Positions 34,542 to 45,150 are shown, counted from the first letter of the stretch. The stretch is 64,000 nucleotides of DNA from Acidobacteriota bacterium (GCA_003223255.1 QHYJ01000340.1:22084-86083), one strand, 5' to 3'. Numbers and translations are program-made. The notes: generated by a model not told the origin, from the sequence alone.

Positions 34542-35927
34542 TCAGTCAGAAACCTGTCCGGTCAAGAAAGTTCCTTCACAGCCGCTAGGCTCTACGTACA
34601 GCCACTGATTTGCGGGGAAGACGCCTCGGACAAGCAGCCGGAGATAGTTGCTCGAAAGCGCGGGCGTCCGGTCGTTCGAGTCATCACCGCAAGGATGAAG
34701 GGTAAGGACGCGAAGCTGTCTGCCCATTTGCGATTGGCGGAATGCTGCCGCTTTGCGTTCGCCAAGTGCTCGCAATTCGCGGGCGCGGCGCCTGATGACG
34801 GCCCCGGGCACGTGATTCGAAAGAGAGGCAGCTTTGGTGCCAGGACGCTTCGAATACGAGAAAACGTGGAGATAGGTGAACGGGCGGCCTTCGATGAAAG
34901 CAAGTGTCGCGGCGTGATCTGCTTCGTTCTCGCCGGGAAAACCTGCGATGACATCGGCGCCGATGGCGGCATGCGGGAGCCGCTCGCGGATAAGTTCTAC
35001 GCGTCGAGCGTAATGTTCGGCACGATACCAGCGGTGCATAGCCGCGAGGATGCGGTCGGAGCCGGATTGCAGCGGCATGTGGAAATGTTGAGCGAGCCGC
35101 TCGCTCGAAGCAAACAGCTCCACCAGATCCTGCGTAACATCCATCGGCTCGATGGAGCTGACGCGCAAGCGTTCGACGGCGGTCTCATCCAGAATGCGCC
35201 GAAGCAAGCCCTCGAACTCCACGCGCGGGGAGAGGTCGCGGCCGTAGGCGCCAAGATTGATTCCGCTCAGGACGATTTCGCAGTAGTTCGCCTCGCTGAG
35301 CTTCTGAAGCTCGCGAATCACGGTATCCGGCGGCAGGCTTCGGCTCTTCCCGCGAACGAACGGAATCACGCAAAACGCGCACCGGGAATTGCAGCCATCT
35401 TGAATCTTGAGCGTTGGCCGCGTGTGATTTCCTTCTCCACCAAACACAGGAGTCGTGAGCAATGTCTGCTGCTCGAAAATGTCGCCGATCAGAATTTCGG
35501 CGGGAGGCCCGGATTCCGGCAAAGAAGCAAGCGAAATCGCGGAAACCGGCAGAAAGCCATCCGAACGCGAGGATTCGCTTCTAGGGGAAGCGGCCTCAAT
35601 CAATAATTTAGGGATTTTCGGCTTGTGTGAGTTGCCCACAACCCACGCAACTCCCGGGAGCTGGCTCAATTCTTCAGGGGCACGCTGCGCGTAGCAACCG
35701 GTGACGATCAGGCGAACGCTCGGATTCGCGGCGTGCAGCTTGCGAATGGCGTCGCGAGCTTGCGCGTCGGCAGAAGCCGTCACGGTGCAAGTGTTCACCA
35801 CAACGATCTCCGCAGCAGACGCACTTTGCGCCAGTGCGCAGCCGCGCTCAAGCAGTTGCCGTTCCAGCGCCGCTCCATCCGCTTGCGTTGCGCGACACCC
35901 AAACTGTTCAATATAAAACGTCTTCAT
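34542..35927 (-). CDS. mtaB: tRNA t6A37 methylthiotransferase MtaB
   Basis: 461 residues. N-terminal MTTase domain (YIEQFGCRATQADGAAL with conserved Cys, VVNTCTVTASAD, VTGCYAQRAPEEL), radical SAM motif CNSRCAFC in RPTLKIQDGCNSRCAFCVIP, and C-terminal TRAM-like region. Adds methylthio to t6A37 of ANN-decoding tRNAs. The first cysteine context (GCRATQ) is typical of MtaB rather than MiaB. Normal length. Same strand as and just before the carbamoyltransferase gene. Confidence 0.93.
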   Translation of the reverse strand: MKTFYIEQFGCRATQADGAALERQLLERGCALAQSASAAEIVVVNTCTVTASADAQARDAIRKLHAANPSVRLIVTGCYAQRAPEELSQLPGVAWVVGNSHKPKIPKLLIEAASPRSESSRSDGFLPVSAISLASLPESGPPAEILIGDIFEQQTLLTTPVFGGEGNHTRPTLKIQDGCNSRCAFCVIPFVRGKSRSLPPDTVIRELQKLSEANYCEIVLSGINLGAYGRDLSPRVEFEGLLRRILDETAVERLRVSSIEPMDVTQDLVELFASSERLAQHFHMPLQSGSDRILAAMHRWYRAEHYARRVELIRERLPHAAIGADVIAGFPGENEADHAATLAFIEGRPFTYLHVFSYSKRPGTKAASLSNHVPGAVIRRRARELRALGERKAAAFRQSQMGRQLRVLTLHPCGDDSNDRTPALSSNYLRLLVRGVFPANQWLYVEPSGCEGTFLTGQVSD

Positions 35928-36177
35928 CGAGCCGTTCTACCTGCACAATTGCTTATTACTCCTATGCAAGAAGCCGAGCATCTCATTGAAGCGATTGCCA
36001 AAACGTTCAATCGGCTCCTTTCATCCTTCGTTGCGGTCGCCGAGCGACCATGAGTTACTCGCATGTACAAGAATATCGGCTTTCCGAGCTTGCGGAAAGT
36101 CTTCGTTCGATTAGGCGCCATCTTCCGGGACTCGCCTTTACTCGCCTGAGCCCGCGCCGCTACAATCTTCGGCACTT

Positions 36178-36957
36178 ATGGCTTATCGACGCAACAATCC
36201 GACCGCGCTCAGCAACCCAACCGTCTCCATCGTGATTCCCGTTTACAATGAACGAGGAACCATCGAGGAGATCCTGCGGCGCGTTTTGGACACGGAAATA
36301 CGCAAGGAAGTGCTTATCGTCGATGATTGCTCGACGGATGGCACCCGGCAAATTCTGGAAAACATGGCCGCGCGCCAAGCGAATAACGAGAAATCTGGCT
36401 CCGCCCAAGACGGCGGCGAGCCTGTTGAATTGCGCGACCTGCGTTTCTTTTTTCAAACGCCCAACCAGGGCAAGGGCGCGGCGCTCCGCCGCGGCTTTGC
36501 GGAAGCCACCGGCGACATTGTGCTCGTGCAGGACGCCGACCTCGAATACGATCCGCGCGACTACCCCGTATTGCTCGAGCCCATTATTGACGGCCGCGCG
36601 GACGTGGTCTACGGCTCACGCTTTCTCGGCGGACCACAGCGCGTGCACTACTTCTGGCACTACGTGGCCAACCGCTGGCTCACTTTGCTTTCGGACATTT
36701 TCACCAACTTGAAATTATCCGATATGGAGACGTGCTACAAAGTCTTCCGTAAAGAGGTTCTGAAGGGCCTCACCATCAAGTCCAACCGCTTTGGCTTCGA
36801 GCCGGAGATCACCGCGAAAATCGCGAAGCACAACTGGCGCATCTACGAAGTGCCCATCACTTACGCCGGGCGCACGTACGAAGAAGGCAAGAAGATCACT
36901 TGGAAGGACGGCATCCAGGCTTTGTGGTGCATCATCCGGTTTCGCTTGAGTGATTAA
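36178..36957 (+). CDS. Family 2 glycosyltransferase, dolichyl-phosphate sugar synthase-like
   Basis: 259 residues with [48 protein letters not shown] and [13 protein letters not shown] (DxD). [14 protein letters not shown] follows, and the tail [20 protein letters not shown] is characteristic of DPM1-like enzymes. No membrane helices, so it is a soluble or peripheral transferase that charges a polyprenyl phosphate. A TACAAT box at 36161-36166 would give a very short leader. Its stop overlaps galE's by four bases on the opposite strand. Confidence 0.9.
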   Translation: MAYRRNNPTALSNPTVSIVIPVYNERGTIEEILRRVLDTEIRKEVLIVDDCSTDGTRQILENMAARQANNEKSGSAQDGGEPVELRDLRFFFQTPNQGKGAALRRGFAEATGDIVLVQDADLEYDPRDYPVLLEPIIDGRADVVYGSRFLGGPQRVHYFWHYVANRWLTLLSDIFTNLKLSDMETCYKVFRKEVLKGLTIKSNRFGFEPEITAKIAKHNWRIYEVPITYAGRTYEEGKKITWKDGIQALWCIIRFRLSD

Positions 36958-37952
36958 GCCAACGCGCGCGCATCATCCTCGTAGCCGCGCGGGTGCTTTT
37001 GCTTCCAAGCCCAGGCCGACTGAATAATCTCTTCCAGCGAAGAATGAGCCGCTTCCCACCCGAGCATGCGCTTTAGTTTTTCCTTGCTGGCGACCAGTAC
37101 GGCGGGATCACCCGGACGCCGCGGCCCAAGTTTGCGGGGGATTTCTCGGCCGGTAACCCGTTCCGCCGCGTCAATCACCTCGAGAATCGAAAATCCGCGG
37201 CTATTGCCCACGTTAAACGCCTCTCCGGATACGCGGTCGAGCTCCAGCAGCGCGCGCACATGGGAATCTGCGATGTCCAACACGTGAATGTAGTCGCGAA
37301 CGCAGGTGCCGTCTGGCGTGGGATAGTCGGTTCCAAAAACGTCAACGTAGGGCAGATTTCCCGCTGCCGCGTCCAGCACGCGCGGAATCAAATGCGTTTC
37401 GACGCGGTGATGTTCGCCGCGCTCCAGCGATGCGCCCGCGGCATTGAAGTAGCGAAGGCTCGCGTACTGGAGCCCGGTATAGGCCTTGTAATCCGCCAAA
37501 ATGCCCTCGAAGATCAGCTTGGATTTTCCGTAAGGATTTATCGGTGCCTTGCGATGCTCCTCGGGAATGGGCACGATCTCCGGCTCGCCGTAAGTTGCCG
37601 CAGTGGAAGAAAAAATGAATTTGCGCACGCCGTGGCGTGTCATGGCGTCCAGCAGATTCACGCCGCAAGCCACATTGGTGGCGTAGAAGATGCTTGGCTC
37701 CTTCATCGATTTGGCCACCAGCGCTTCGGCCGCGAAGTGCATCACCGCGTCAATTTTGTGTTTCTTGAAGACGCTTTCAAGCTGTTCGCGGTTTCCGAGG
37801 TCTAGATTGCAGAACGTCGCCCCCGGCGGCACGGCACGCGAGTGCCCTTCCAACAGATTATCCACGGCAATCACGTTCATTCCGCGCGCAACCAGAACTT
37901 CCGCGCAAATACTGCCGATATATCCCGCCGCACCGGTAACCAGAATGTTCAA
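36954..37952 (-). CDS. galE: UDP-glucose 4-epimerase
   Basis: 332 residues, extended [22 protein letters not shown] binds NAD; Ser-Tyr-Lys catalysis from FSSTAATYG and [11 protein letters not shown]; substrate loop [17 protein letters not shown]. Interconverts UDP-Glc and UDP-Gal for surface glycans. Tail-to-tail with the GT2 gene; probably monocistronic. Confidence 0.94.
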   Translation of the reverse strand: MNILVTGAAGYIGSICAEVLVARGMNVIAVDNLLEGHSRAVPPGATFCNLDLGNREQLESVFKKHKIDAVMHFAAEALVAKSMKEPSIFYATNVACGVNLLDAMTRHGVRKFIFSSTAATYGEPEIVPIPEEHRKAPINPYGKSKLIFEGILADYKAYTGLQYASLRYFNAAGASLERGEHHRVETHLIPRVLDAAAGNLPYVDVFGTDYPTPDGTCVRDYIHVLDIADSHVRALLELDRVSGEAFNVGNSRGFSILEVIDAAERVTGREIPRKLGPRRPGDPAVLVASKEKLKRMLGWEAAHSSLEEIIQSAWAWKQKHPRGYEDDARALA

Positions 37953-38049
37953 GGGACTTTACTCCGCGCTGATTAAAACAGCTCAGCTCAAATCCGCAAC
38001 CTAGGATACATGAGAAGGGGTTTGGGACGAGACCGATTGAAGGCGCAGA

Positions 38050-38778
38050 TTAGGCCTGCGACAGCCGGCGCTGGAAGGTCAACAGAATCAGGTCCGCGCG
38101 GCGCCGCACGCCGAATTTGTTCAGCAGATTCGACACGTGGAACTTCACCGTGCGTTCGGCGATATTCAGCTTGCTGGCGATTTCCTTGTTCGAGAGATTT
38201 TCGAGCAGCGAATCCAGAACTTCCTGTTCGCGCCGGCTCAGATTGGCCACGGAATCCGTCTTCAGCCGGCGTCCCTGGCTGGTGAGAATGGAATCCACAA
38301 ATCCGGAAAGCAGCTGGCGCGGCACCCAGAATCCTCCATTGGCCACCAGAGGCAGCGCGCGGATCAATTGTTCGCGCGCCTCCATGTAGGTAAGCAGCCC
38401 TTTCACGCCCAGGCGCAGCAGCGAAAAGCTGTTGTTTTCCGCATGGTTTTCGCCAACCACGATCAGCCGCGATTCCGGGTACCGCTCCAGAATATTCGTC
38501 AGCAACGCTCCGGTCGCGGGCTTGGCGGCGTGCGCGTCAATCACGTACACGTTGGCCTTGGGCGGTTCCAGATGACGCAGATCCGGCGCCAATACGGACT
38601 CCAGTTGCTGCGCCACGACCTTGAACGGTGCTTTTTCCAGAATTCGCTCAAATTCGCTTAGCACCAGCGGGTGCGGCGAAAGGATGCAAACGGTCAGTTT
38701 GGAGGACCCACGTTTTGTGTTCACTTTTGCCAGCCTATGAGAAAACTGGCCAAAGGGGCAAGTCCCTTTGGCGGACAT
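38050..38778 (-). CDS. NarL/LuxR-type response regulator with atypical receiver
   Basis: 242 residues. The C-terminal HTH is clear: LSRREQEVLDSLLENLSNKE then IAERTVKFHVSNLLNKFGVR. The N-terminal half has the fold of a receiver (VCILSPHPLVLSEFERIL, VYVIDAHAA, RLIVVGENHA), but where normal receivers have the acidic pair (DDHP) this reads SPHP. The acceptor-like Asp in VYVID is kept. Phosphorylation may therefore be absent and the signal different. The start could be ATG 38778 or GTG 38724. No kinase is adjacent; divergent from metH. Confidence 0.82.
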   Translation of the reverse strand: MSAKGTCPFGQFSHRLAKVNTKRGSSKLTVCILSPHPLVLSEFERILEKAPFKVVAQQLESVLAPDLRHLEPPKANVYVIDAHAAKPATGALLTNILERYPESRLIVVGENHAENNSFSLLRLGVKGLLTYMEAREQLIRALPLVANGGFWVPRQLLSGFVDSILTSQGRRLKTDSVANLSRREQEVLDSLLENLSNKEIASKLNIAERTVKFHVSNLLNKFGVRRRADLILLTFQRRLSQA

Positions 38779-39056
38779 GTTCCTGAACTGTTACTGACCT
38801 TTAGGGTGCTTTTTTCCGGGGTGCCAGTGGCACCAAGTCTAGCAGGCCGCATCGGACTTTCGGTATGCCTGGTTCCCCATTCAAGCGTCAAAAACGGCGT
38901 TTCCCTGCATCCGCGTTCCCGATAACGGCTAACCTCACGTAAAATAAAGGGTTGGCTATTCGCGGTTTATTCTCCTGGTTCCCCCTATACCCCAGATAGG
39001 AGCGGCCGCGAAAAGGCAGCTCAGGTAACACGCCAAGGAGCCTGGCTTTTTAGTGT
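38779..39056. other. Intergenic region between the regulator and metH
   Basis: 278 bases without a gene. A hairpin GGTGCC-AGT-GGCACC is at 38820-38834. I looked for cobalamin and SAM riboswitch cores upstream of metH and did not find a consistent set of motifs. Confidence 0.5.
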
Positions 39057-41672
39057 ATGCGCAATTTGCACGAATCCGCTGAAGCGCTGCGGGAATTGCT
39101 CTCGCAGCGAATCCTGGTGCTTGACGGCGCCATGGGTACCATGCTGCAACAACGCAATCTAAGCGCGTCGGATTTTGGCGGTCCAGCGCTTGAAGGATGC
39201 AACGAGCACCTCGTTCGCAAGCGCCCCGACGTGGTCCTGGATATTCACCGGAAATACCTGGAAGCCGGTGCGGATATCATCGAGACCAACTCGTTCAATG
39301 GAACAAAAAGCGACCTCATTGATTATGGAGTCGCGGATCACTCATACGAGCTGATGTTTAAGGCTGCGCAACTGGCGCGGCAAGCTGCGGACGAATTTAC
39401 CACTCCTACCAAGCCAAGATTCGTGGCCGGCTCCATGGGGCCGACGCGGAAGGCCATCACCGTCACCGGAGGAATCACCTTCGACCACCTGCGGCAGGAC
39501 TATTACGACTTGGCGAAGCCTCTTGTGGATGGTGGCGCCGACCTGTTGATGATCGAAACCTCCCAGGACACGCGGAATATCAAGGCCGCGATTCTCGCGA
39601 TACGGCGACTTTCCCGTGAAATCGGCACAGACCTACCCTTGATTATCTCCGTCACCATCGAGCCCATGGGCACAATGCTTGCCGGCCAAACTATCGAGGC
39701 GATGTGGGCTTCGCTCAAATACGCAAAGCCGTTGGCCTTCGGGATGAACTGTGCTACCGGGCCGGAGTTCATGACCGACCACATCAGAACGCTGAGCCAG
39801 CTTACGAGCGAGTTCGTTTCGTGCTATCCCAATGCGGGTCTGCCCGACGAAGAGGGCAAGTATCTGGAGACGCCGTCGTCGCTCGCGGGGCAACTCGAAA
39901 AGTTTGTCGATCACGGCTGGTTGAACATGGTTGGAGGCTGCTGCGGCACCAATGAGCAGCATATTCGCGCGATTGCGCAAATGGCTCAGGGCAAGAAGCC
40001 GCGCCAGCAGCCCGCGGAGAGTCATCGGGCCATCTATACGGGCATCGAGGCCATCGAAGCGGAGGAAAGCACGCGGCCGTTGCTCGTTGGTGAGCGCACC
40101 AACGTCATCGGCTCTCGGCTTTTCAAGAACCTCGTCGCCGAAGAAAAATGGGAAGAAGCCACGGAGATTGCTCGCCGCCAGGTGCGCGGCGGCGCGCAGA
40201 TCATCGACATCTGCCTGCAGAGCACCGAACGCGACGAGAAAAAAGATATTCCTCCTTTCTATGAAAAGCTGATTCGCAAAGTGAAGCCGCCCATCATGAT
40301 CGATACCACCGACCCGGCGGCCATCGAGCTGGCGCTCACGTATTGCCAGGGCAAATCCATCATCAATTCCATCAACCTCGAAGATGGCGAAGAAAAATTC
40401 CAGCGCACCGTGCCTATTGCGCATGAATATGGCGCCGCCGTCGTCGTCGGATGCATCGATGAGGATCCCGTCCAAGCACAGGCCTTCACGCGCGAGCGCA
40501 AGCTGGCCATTGCCCGGCGCTCCTACAAGCTGCTCACGGAAAAGTACGGCTTGGCACCGGAAGAGATCATCTTCGATCCGCTCGTGTTTCCCTGCGGCAC
40601 GGGCGACGAGAATTACATCGGCGGTGCAGTCGAAACTATGGAAGGCATTCGTCTGATTAAACAGGCGCTGCCCGACGTGCGCACCGTCCTGGGCATTTCG
40701 AATGTTTCGTTCGGACTTCCACCCGGCGCGCGCGAGGTAGTGAACTCGGTCTTCCTCTACTACTGCACCAAAGCCGGGCTGGACCTCGCAATTGTCAACA
40801 CCGAAAAGATCGAGCGCTTTGCTTCTATCCCGGCCCAGGAGCGCGAACTCGCAGAAAACCTGCTCTTTTCGCATCCGCCCAAGAGCGTGCCCGCGGATCA
40901 TCCGCATGCGCGCCACCTACTCGATGCTCCCGCGGACTGGCGCCAGCAAAGCAGCGTGCAGCGCGCTGCCGTCAATCAATTTTGGATTGCCGCCATCACT
41001 GAACATTTCCGCGGTGCCAAGAAAAAAGAAAAAGCTCGCGGCGCGGGCCTCATCGCCGACCTCGATCGCAAGCGCGCGGAGGGCGCTGCGCCCCTGGACA
41101 TTATCAATGGGCCACTCATGGCCGGTATGGCGGAAGTCGGCCGCCTCTTCAACGCCAACGAGCTGATCGTCGCCGAAGTGTTGCAATCGGCGGAAGCCAT
41201 GAAAACCGCGGTGAGTTATCTCGAGCAATTTATGGAAAAAGCGGATTCCGCCAAACGCGGCAAAGTGGTTCTCGCCACCGTAAAAGGCGATGTCCACGAC
41301 ATTGGCAAAAATCTCGTCGAAATCATTTTCAAGAACAACGGCTATGAGGTCGTGAATCTGGGCATCAAGGTGCCGCCCGAGGAGTTGATCAAGGCCTATC
41401 AGGAGCATCATCCGGACGCCATCGGACTGTCCGGTCTCCTGGTCAAGAGCGCGCAGCAAATGGTGACTACCGCTAGCGATTTGAAAGACGCGGGAATCGA
41501 AATTCCCTTGCTCGTAGGGGGCGCGGCGCTCTCCGCAAAATTCACACAGACGAAAATCGCTCCGAGCTACGGCAAGGCTGTTGAATCAGTTGATGGACCC
41601 AGCGACGCGCGAATCCGTTTTGCGCGAACACACCGCTTCGGGAAATGGCTTCAGCGTTTCGACAACGGTTAA
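39057..41672 (+). pseudogene. metH: Methionine synthase MetH, N-terminal part (frameshifted)
   Basis: Cobalamin-dependent methionine synthase. The frame carries the homocysteine-binding barrel (DGAMGTMLQQRNL, GGCCGTNEQHIRA zinc site), the folate-binding barrel (LLVGERTNVIGSRLF), the B12 cap and the B12-binding domain with GDVHDIGKN. At about 41577 the reading leaves the family just after KIAPSYGKA, and the last 30 residues are out of frame. The expected YAKDAM-like strand (about 12 codons) is missing at that point, so this is a deletion with frame loss. The rest of the enzyme continues in the next frame at 41581. Confidence 0.88.
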
Positions 41673-42531
41673 AGTCGCCCCCATTCCAAAAGTGACGCGC
41701 TCGCCCCGCGTGCGGCCGGACCTGCCGATTCCCCCGGTGCCCAATCTCGATCGCAAGGTTCGCCTCGTGCCTGATCTGCGCGACATTTGGAGCTACGTCA
41801 ACCCCTACATGCTCTACGGCCGGCATCTGGGCTTCCGCGGCGATTTCGAAAAGCACCTCGCCGAACGCGACCCCAGAGCCGTCGAGTTGTTCGAAAGCAT
41901 GGAGGAAGTGAAGAAAGAAGCCGCCACGTTCATGAAAATCCGCGCGGTTTGGCAATTCTTCGAAGCGGAAGCAGAAGGCGAGCTATTACATCTCTTTGCG
42001 CCAGGCGCGAAGCAGCCGTTGCACACGTTCCGCTTTGGCCGGCAGCGCCAGGGCGAGTTTCTGTGCTTAAGTGATTACGTTTTGCCCGCCCAGAACGGCA
42101 AACGCGATCATCTCGCGCTTTTCGTGGTGACAGCTGGCGAAGGCGTCCGCCCGCGCTCTGAAAAAGCCAAGAACGAGGGCCATTATTTCTTGAGCCACGG
42201 CTTGCAGGCGCTGGCTATCGAAACCGCGGAAGGCTGCGCCGAATGGCTGCATCGCCGCATCCGCGAGGACTGGGGCTTCCCCGATCCCCCGGAAATGACC
42301 ATGGCGCAGCGCTTCACATCGCGCTATCGCGGCAAGCGCTATAGCTCTGGCTATCCGGCTTGCCCCAACCTGGAGGATCAGGCGGGCATCTGGAAATTGC
42401 TGAAGCCCGAAGAAATCGGTGTGCAGCTCACGGAAGGATTCATGATGGATCCGGAAGCCAGCGTTAGCGCGCTCGTGTTCCACCATCCCGACTGCACGTA
42501 TTTCTCCGTGGGCGACGCCGCAGAGGCATAG
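41581..42531 (+). pseudogene. metH: Methionine synthase MetH, C-terminal activation domain
   Basis: Continues the previous gene in the +1 frame: MNQLMDPATRESVLREH, then the AdoMet-activation domain with VPDLRDIWSYVNPYMLYGRH, ALAIETAEGCAEWLHRR, RYSSGYPACPNLEDQ and FMMDPEASVSALVFHHPDC. This domain reactivates oxidised cobalamin with SAM and flavodoxin. The only start is TTG 41581 inside the upstream gene. It could act as a separate reactivation subunit, as split MetH forms exist, but the missing residues at the junction favour damage or an assembly error. Confidence 0.85.
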
Positions 42532-42655
42532 CAGCCCCTCATGCTAAGAATTCCGTTGCGTCGGCCAAGTCACCGTGTGTGGCCCGAGTCCCGGATTCCA
42601 ATTCTCGCTTTTTCTGAAGGTGTAACTGAGAGCTGAAAACTGAGGTTTCTACTCT

Positions 42656-42913
42656 TCAATGGATCTTATTGCTCTTCGTGTGAATGGCGTCGATGCGCAA
42701 CAAACCTTGAGCTTTCAAGTATTCGGCGAACCTGCCAAATTTCGCGACATCATCAAATTCTAGGTGAAAGACCAAACCATCCTGGGTTTCGAACAGTGCG
42801 GTCGCACTAGCTTCGAAAAGATCAGCGATCTTCTTGCAATCTTCCTTGATTCTTTCCTGCCCGTCCTCCGGCGGCACAGGCATGGTCAAATCGAAGTCGA
42901 TCGTGTCATCCAT
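42656..42913 (-). CDS. Small acidic hypothetical protein
   Basis: 85 residues, MDDTIDFDLTMPVPPEDGQE then a helix-rich middle (CKKIADLFEASATALFET) and LVFHLEFDDVAKFGRFAEYL. Composition and codon use look genuine, but I recognise no family. Lies between metH and the sugar-transferase remnant on the minus strand, with no neighbour that explains it. Confidence 0.5.
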   Translation of the reverse strand: MDDTIDFDLTMPVPPEDGQERIKEDCKKIADLFEASATALFETQDGLVFHLEFDDVAKFGRFAEYLKAQGLLRIDAIHTKSNKIH

Positions 42914-42935
42914 CGGTGCCCTATGGAAAATCCTA

Positions 42936-43352
42936 CTAGTACGCTCCCTCGCCGCTCAAAACAGCTCCTGGAGTTTGCAGGAGAATCTTGACGTCCAACC
43001 AAATCGACCACGACCGCGAATAGCGCAGGTCTAGGCGAACCATATCGTCAAAACAGGTGCGGCTACGCCCGCTGACTTGCCACAGCCCGGTAACACCTGG
43101 CTTGACTTCCAAAACGCGGCGGCGGTGCCAGATGTCGTAGATTTCGAATTCGTATGGCAGAGACGGGCGCGGCCCCACAAGCGACATCTCCCCCATCAAA
43201 ATGTTCCAGAACTGGGGAAGCTCATCGAGACTAGTCTTGCGCAGCAGCCGACCGAGCGGCGTCACGCGCGAGTCGTTCTTAATCTTGTACACCGCCGGCT
43301 GGCCCGTTTCTTGGTGCCGCAGCGCCGGAATTCTTGAGTACCCGTTTCCCAT
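42936..43352 (-). pseudogene. Bacterial sugar transferase (WbaP/WcaJ type), N-terminally truncated
   Basis: About 138 residues from ATG 43352. VYKIKNDSRVTPLGRLLRKT, SLDELPQFWNILMGEMSLVG, PGVTGLWQVSGRSRTCFDDM and VLSGEGAY are the C-terminal half of the initiating phosphoglycosyltransferase that loads sugar-1-phosphate on undecaprenyl phosphate. The re-entrant membrane helix and the preceding catalytic Asp-Glu region are absent; the frame upstream runs into the NusG-like gene. The exopolysaccharide starter enzyme is therefore likely inactive here. Confidence 0.75.
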
Positions 43353-43389
43353 TTGGCTCTCAGCCCTCGCGAAATACCACTGCCTGAAA

Positions 43390-43962
43390 CTAAGTAACGG
43401 CCGGTTCGAACCAGGGCACAACCACCCCGGGCTGCGCCACACCGCTGCGTTTCGGCTGACCCGGCGAAACCACGGACCGATCAATCTCCAATGCTACGGA
43501 CCGGCGCAGCAGCGAAATCGAAACCACGATGCGCTGACTCCCCTTGAAACTGGTCAGGACTCCTTCGATGCCGCTCAACGCTCCGTCTTCAATGCGAACG
43601 AGTTGCCCCACTTCCAAGTACGGGCAGGGCTCCACGCGCAAGCCCGACGAAACCATTCTCTGAATTGACTCAATTTCCGATTCCTCCACAGGAATCGGAA
43701 CCCGCCCGGTTCCCACCACGCTGATCACGCCCGGGGTAATCAACACAGGAAGGCGGTCGCATACGTTGAAACGGCAAAACAGGTATCCAGGAAACAAAGG
43801 CGACTGCACTTCCTTGGACCTGCTGCTTCCCCTCGTAGCGTTTTTATAAGTGGGGAGAAATGTCTGGTATCCCTTACAGGACAGCAATGCTGCAGTGGAA
43901 CTTTCCCAACGGCTTCTCAACTGAAGTGCGTACCACCGGTCAGCCTTCGGCTCGGTGTTCAT
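43390..43962 (-). CDS. NusG/RfaH-like antiterminator (exopolysaccharide type)
   Basis: 190 residues from ATG 43962, which has GGAGG (complement of 43975-43979) 12 bases upstream; earlier in-frame ATGs lie before that ribosome binding site. NGN domain with RWYALQLRSRWESSTAALL, TFLPTYK and PLFPGYLFCRF, then a KOW region (VGQLVRIEDGALSGIEGVL). Specialised NusG paralogs (RfaH, UpxY, LoaP) let RNA polymerase read through long polysaccharide operons. The gene is followed directly by the truncated sugar transferase, so the operon it served appears lost or moved. Confidence 0.85.
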   Translation of the reverse strand: MNTEPKADRWYALQLRSRWESSTAALLSCKGYQTFLPTYKNATRGSSRSKEVQSPLFPGYLFCRFNVCDRLPVLITPGVISVVGTGRVPIPVEESEIESIQRMVSSGLRVEPCPYLEVGQLVRIEDGALSGIEGVLTSFKGSQRIVVSISLLRRSVALEIDRSVVSPGQPKRSGVAQPGVVVPWFEPAVT

Positions 43963-44703
43963 CCCTGGACTCGGCCTCCTTTCAAGGCATGGCATTGACA
44001 AATATGGAAAGTACTCGCAACCACGGCAGGCACACCGTGTGGAACTGTCTCACGGCAAGTCATCCAAGAGTGAGGCAATCCGCCTGCCATAACTTGCCCT
44101 GCCGGGACTTTGCGTACCCTCAGAGACCTCCTGGTAATCGATTTAAAAACAAAGACTTACAGTCTAGGGTGGAACGGTTCTCCGGTCGGCCTATTCTTGG
44201 CAACTTGTGTGCCTCACAGAGATGAAAACCGTTACCCACATTTCCCACTCGCATTCCAAAGTTATTTCTTGAGTCAACAGCCTTTGAAGATCGATATTTA
44301 ACCCGTTTGTATTGAAGAATTTAATTCGTGTTACGCCATTTTCGCTGCATTTTCCAGGCGCAGATTTTCCAAGGGTCGACAAAAACTCGTAAAACATGGG
44401 TAACTAGGCGTGGCGGCCCCGGATCAAACGACCGCGGCTTTTGCTCATGGCGGGCTCCAGTTCAGAGCAAACGACTACAGCTTCGGCGAAGCTGATGACG
44501 CCATGATCCCGAATCAGATGGTGCCCAGCCGTCCACTGACCGCTGGCAACCTAAATCTTTTCTCAATCCTGAGAGTTGGCCCTGCCCGGCTCGGCTTCTC
44601 CGGCTCACGGGATTGGAGCGACGGCGTCTACGCGAAAGGGTGTAGCGCCGGAAACTCCGGCGCACTGGCCGGGTCGTAATCGATCAGAGAGGATGGTGCG
44701 GTT
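43963..44703. other. Long intergenic region, leader of the NusG-like gene
   Basis: 741 bases with no credible gene. On the minus strand 44120-44074 reads GGGTACGCAAAGTCCCGG followed by GGCA-seven bases-TGCC, which resembles the 3' half of a c-di-GMP-I riboswitch, but the 5' half is not found. On the plus strand a perfect hairpin GCGCCGGA-AAC-TCCGGCGC is at 44645-44663, 41 bases before the DUF2911 start. The stretch 44230-44400 is visibly AT-richer than its surroundings. Confidence 0.5.
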
Positions 44704-45150
44704 ATGCGCAGTGTATCGAAGTGTGTTCTGGGATTTCTCGCAGCATGGACAGGATTGAGTCTTCTGGCGGGTCGCGCCGAGGCGCAATTCAGAAACGGAA
44801 GCCAGCCGACGGAATTGAATATCCCACGCGTCAGCCAGCGGGCCAGTGTGACGCAGCGGATCGGCTTGACGGATATCACGATTACCTATCATCGGCCGGC
44901 GGTGGGAGGACGTGAGATTTGGGGCAAAACGGTTCCTTATGGAAAGGTGTGGCGCGCCGGGGCGAATGAGAACACGACCATTACGTTTTCGGATGATGTG
45001 ACCGTGGAGGGAAAGCCGCTGGAGGCGGGCACGTACGGGCTGCATACGATTCCCGACAAGGATCAGTGGACGATCATCTTTTCGAAGAATTCGACCTCGT
45101 GGGGCAGCTTCAGCTATGACGAGAAAGAAGACGCGCTGCGCGTGCGATGA
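44704..45150 (+). pseudogene. DUF2911 exported protein, N-terminal part (frameshifted)
   Basis: Signal peptide MRSVSKCVLGFLAAWTGLSL...AEAQ, then the DUF2911 core: SVTQRIGLTDITITYHRPAV, GREIWGKTVPYGKVWRAG, ANENTTITFSDDVTVEG and SWGSFSYDEKEDALRV. Intact members run about 280 residues with a C-terminal TPR-like half. Here the frame ends at 45150. The missing piece between EKEDALRV and the next fragment (DDVKPES) is about 15-17 residues, so a deletion with frame loss is implied. Confidence 0.8.

Noticed and set aside
38779-39056. Cobalamin or SAM riboswitch ahead of metH
   Set aside because: A GCCACTGG string resembling a B12 box is only part of the GGTGCC/GGCACC hairpin; the other conserved boxes are absent.
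39633-40916. 427-codon minus-strand open frame over metH
   Set aside because: Antisense shadow of the conserved folate and B12 domains.
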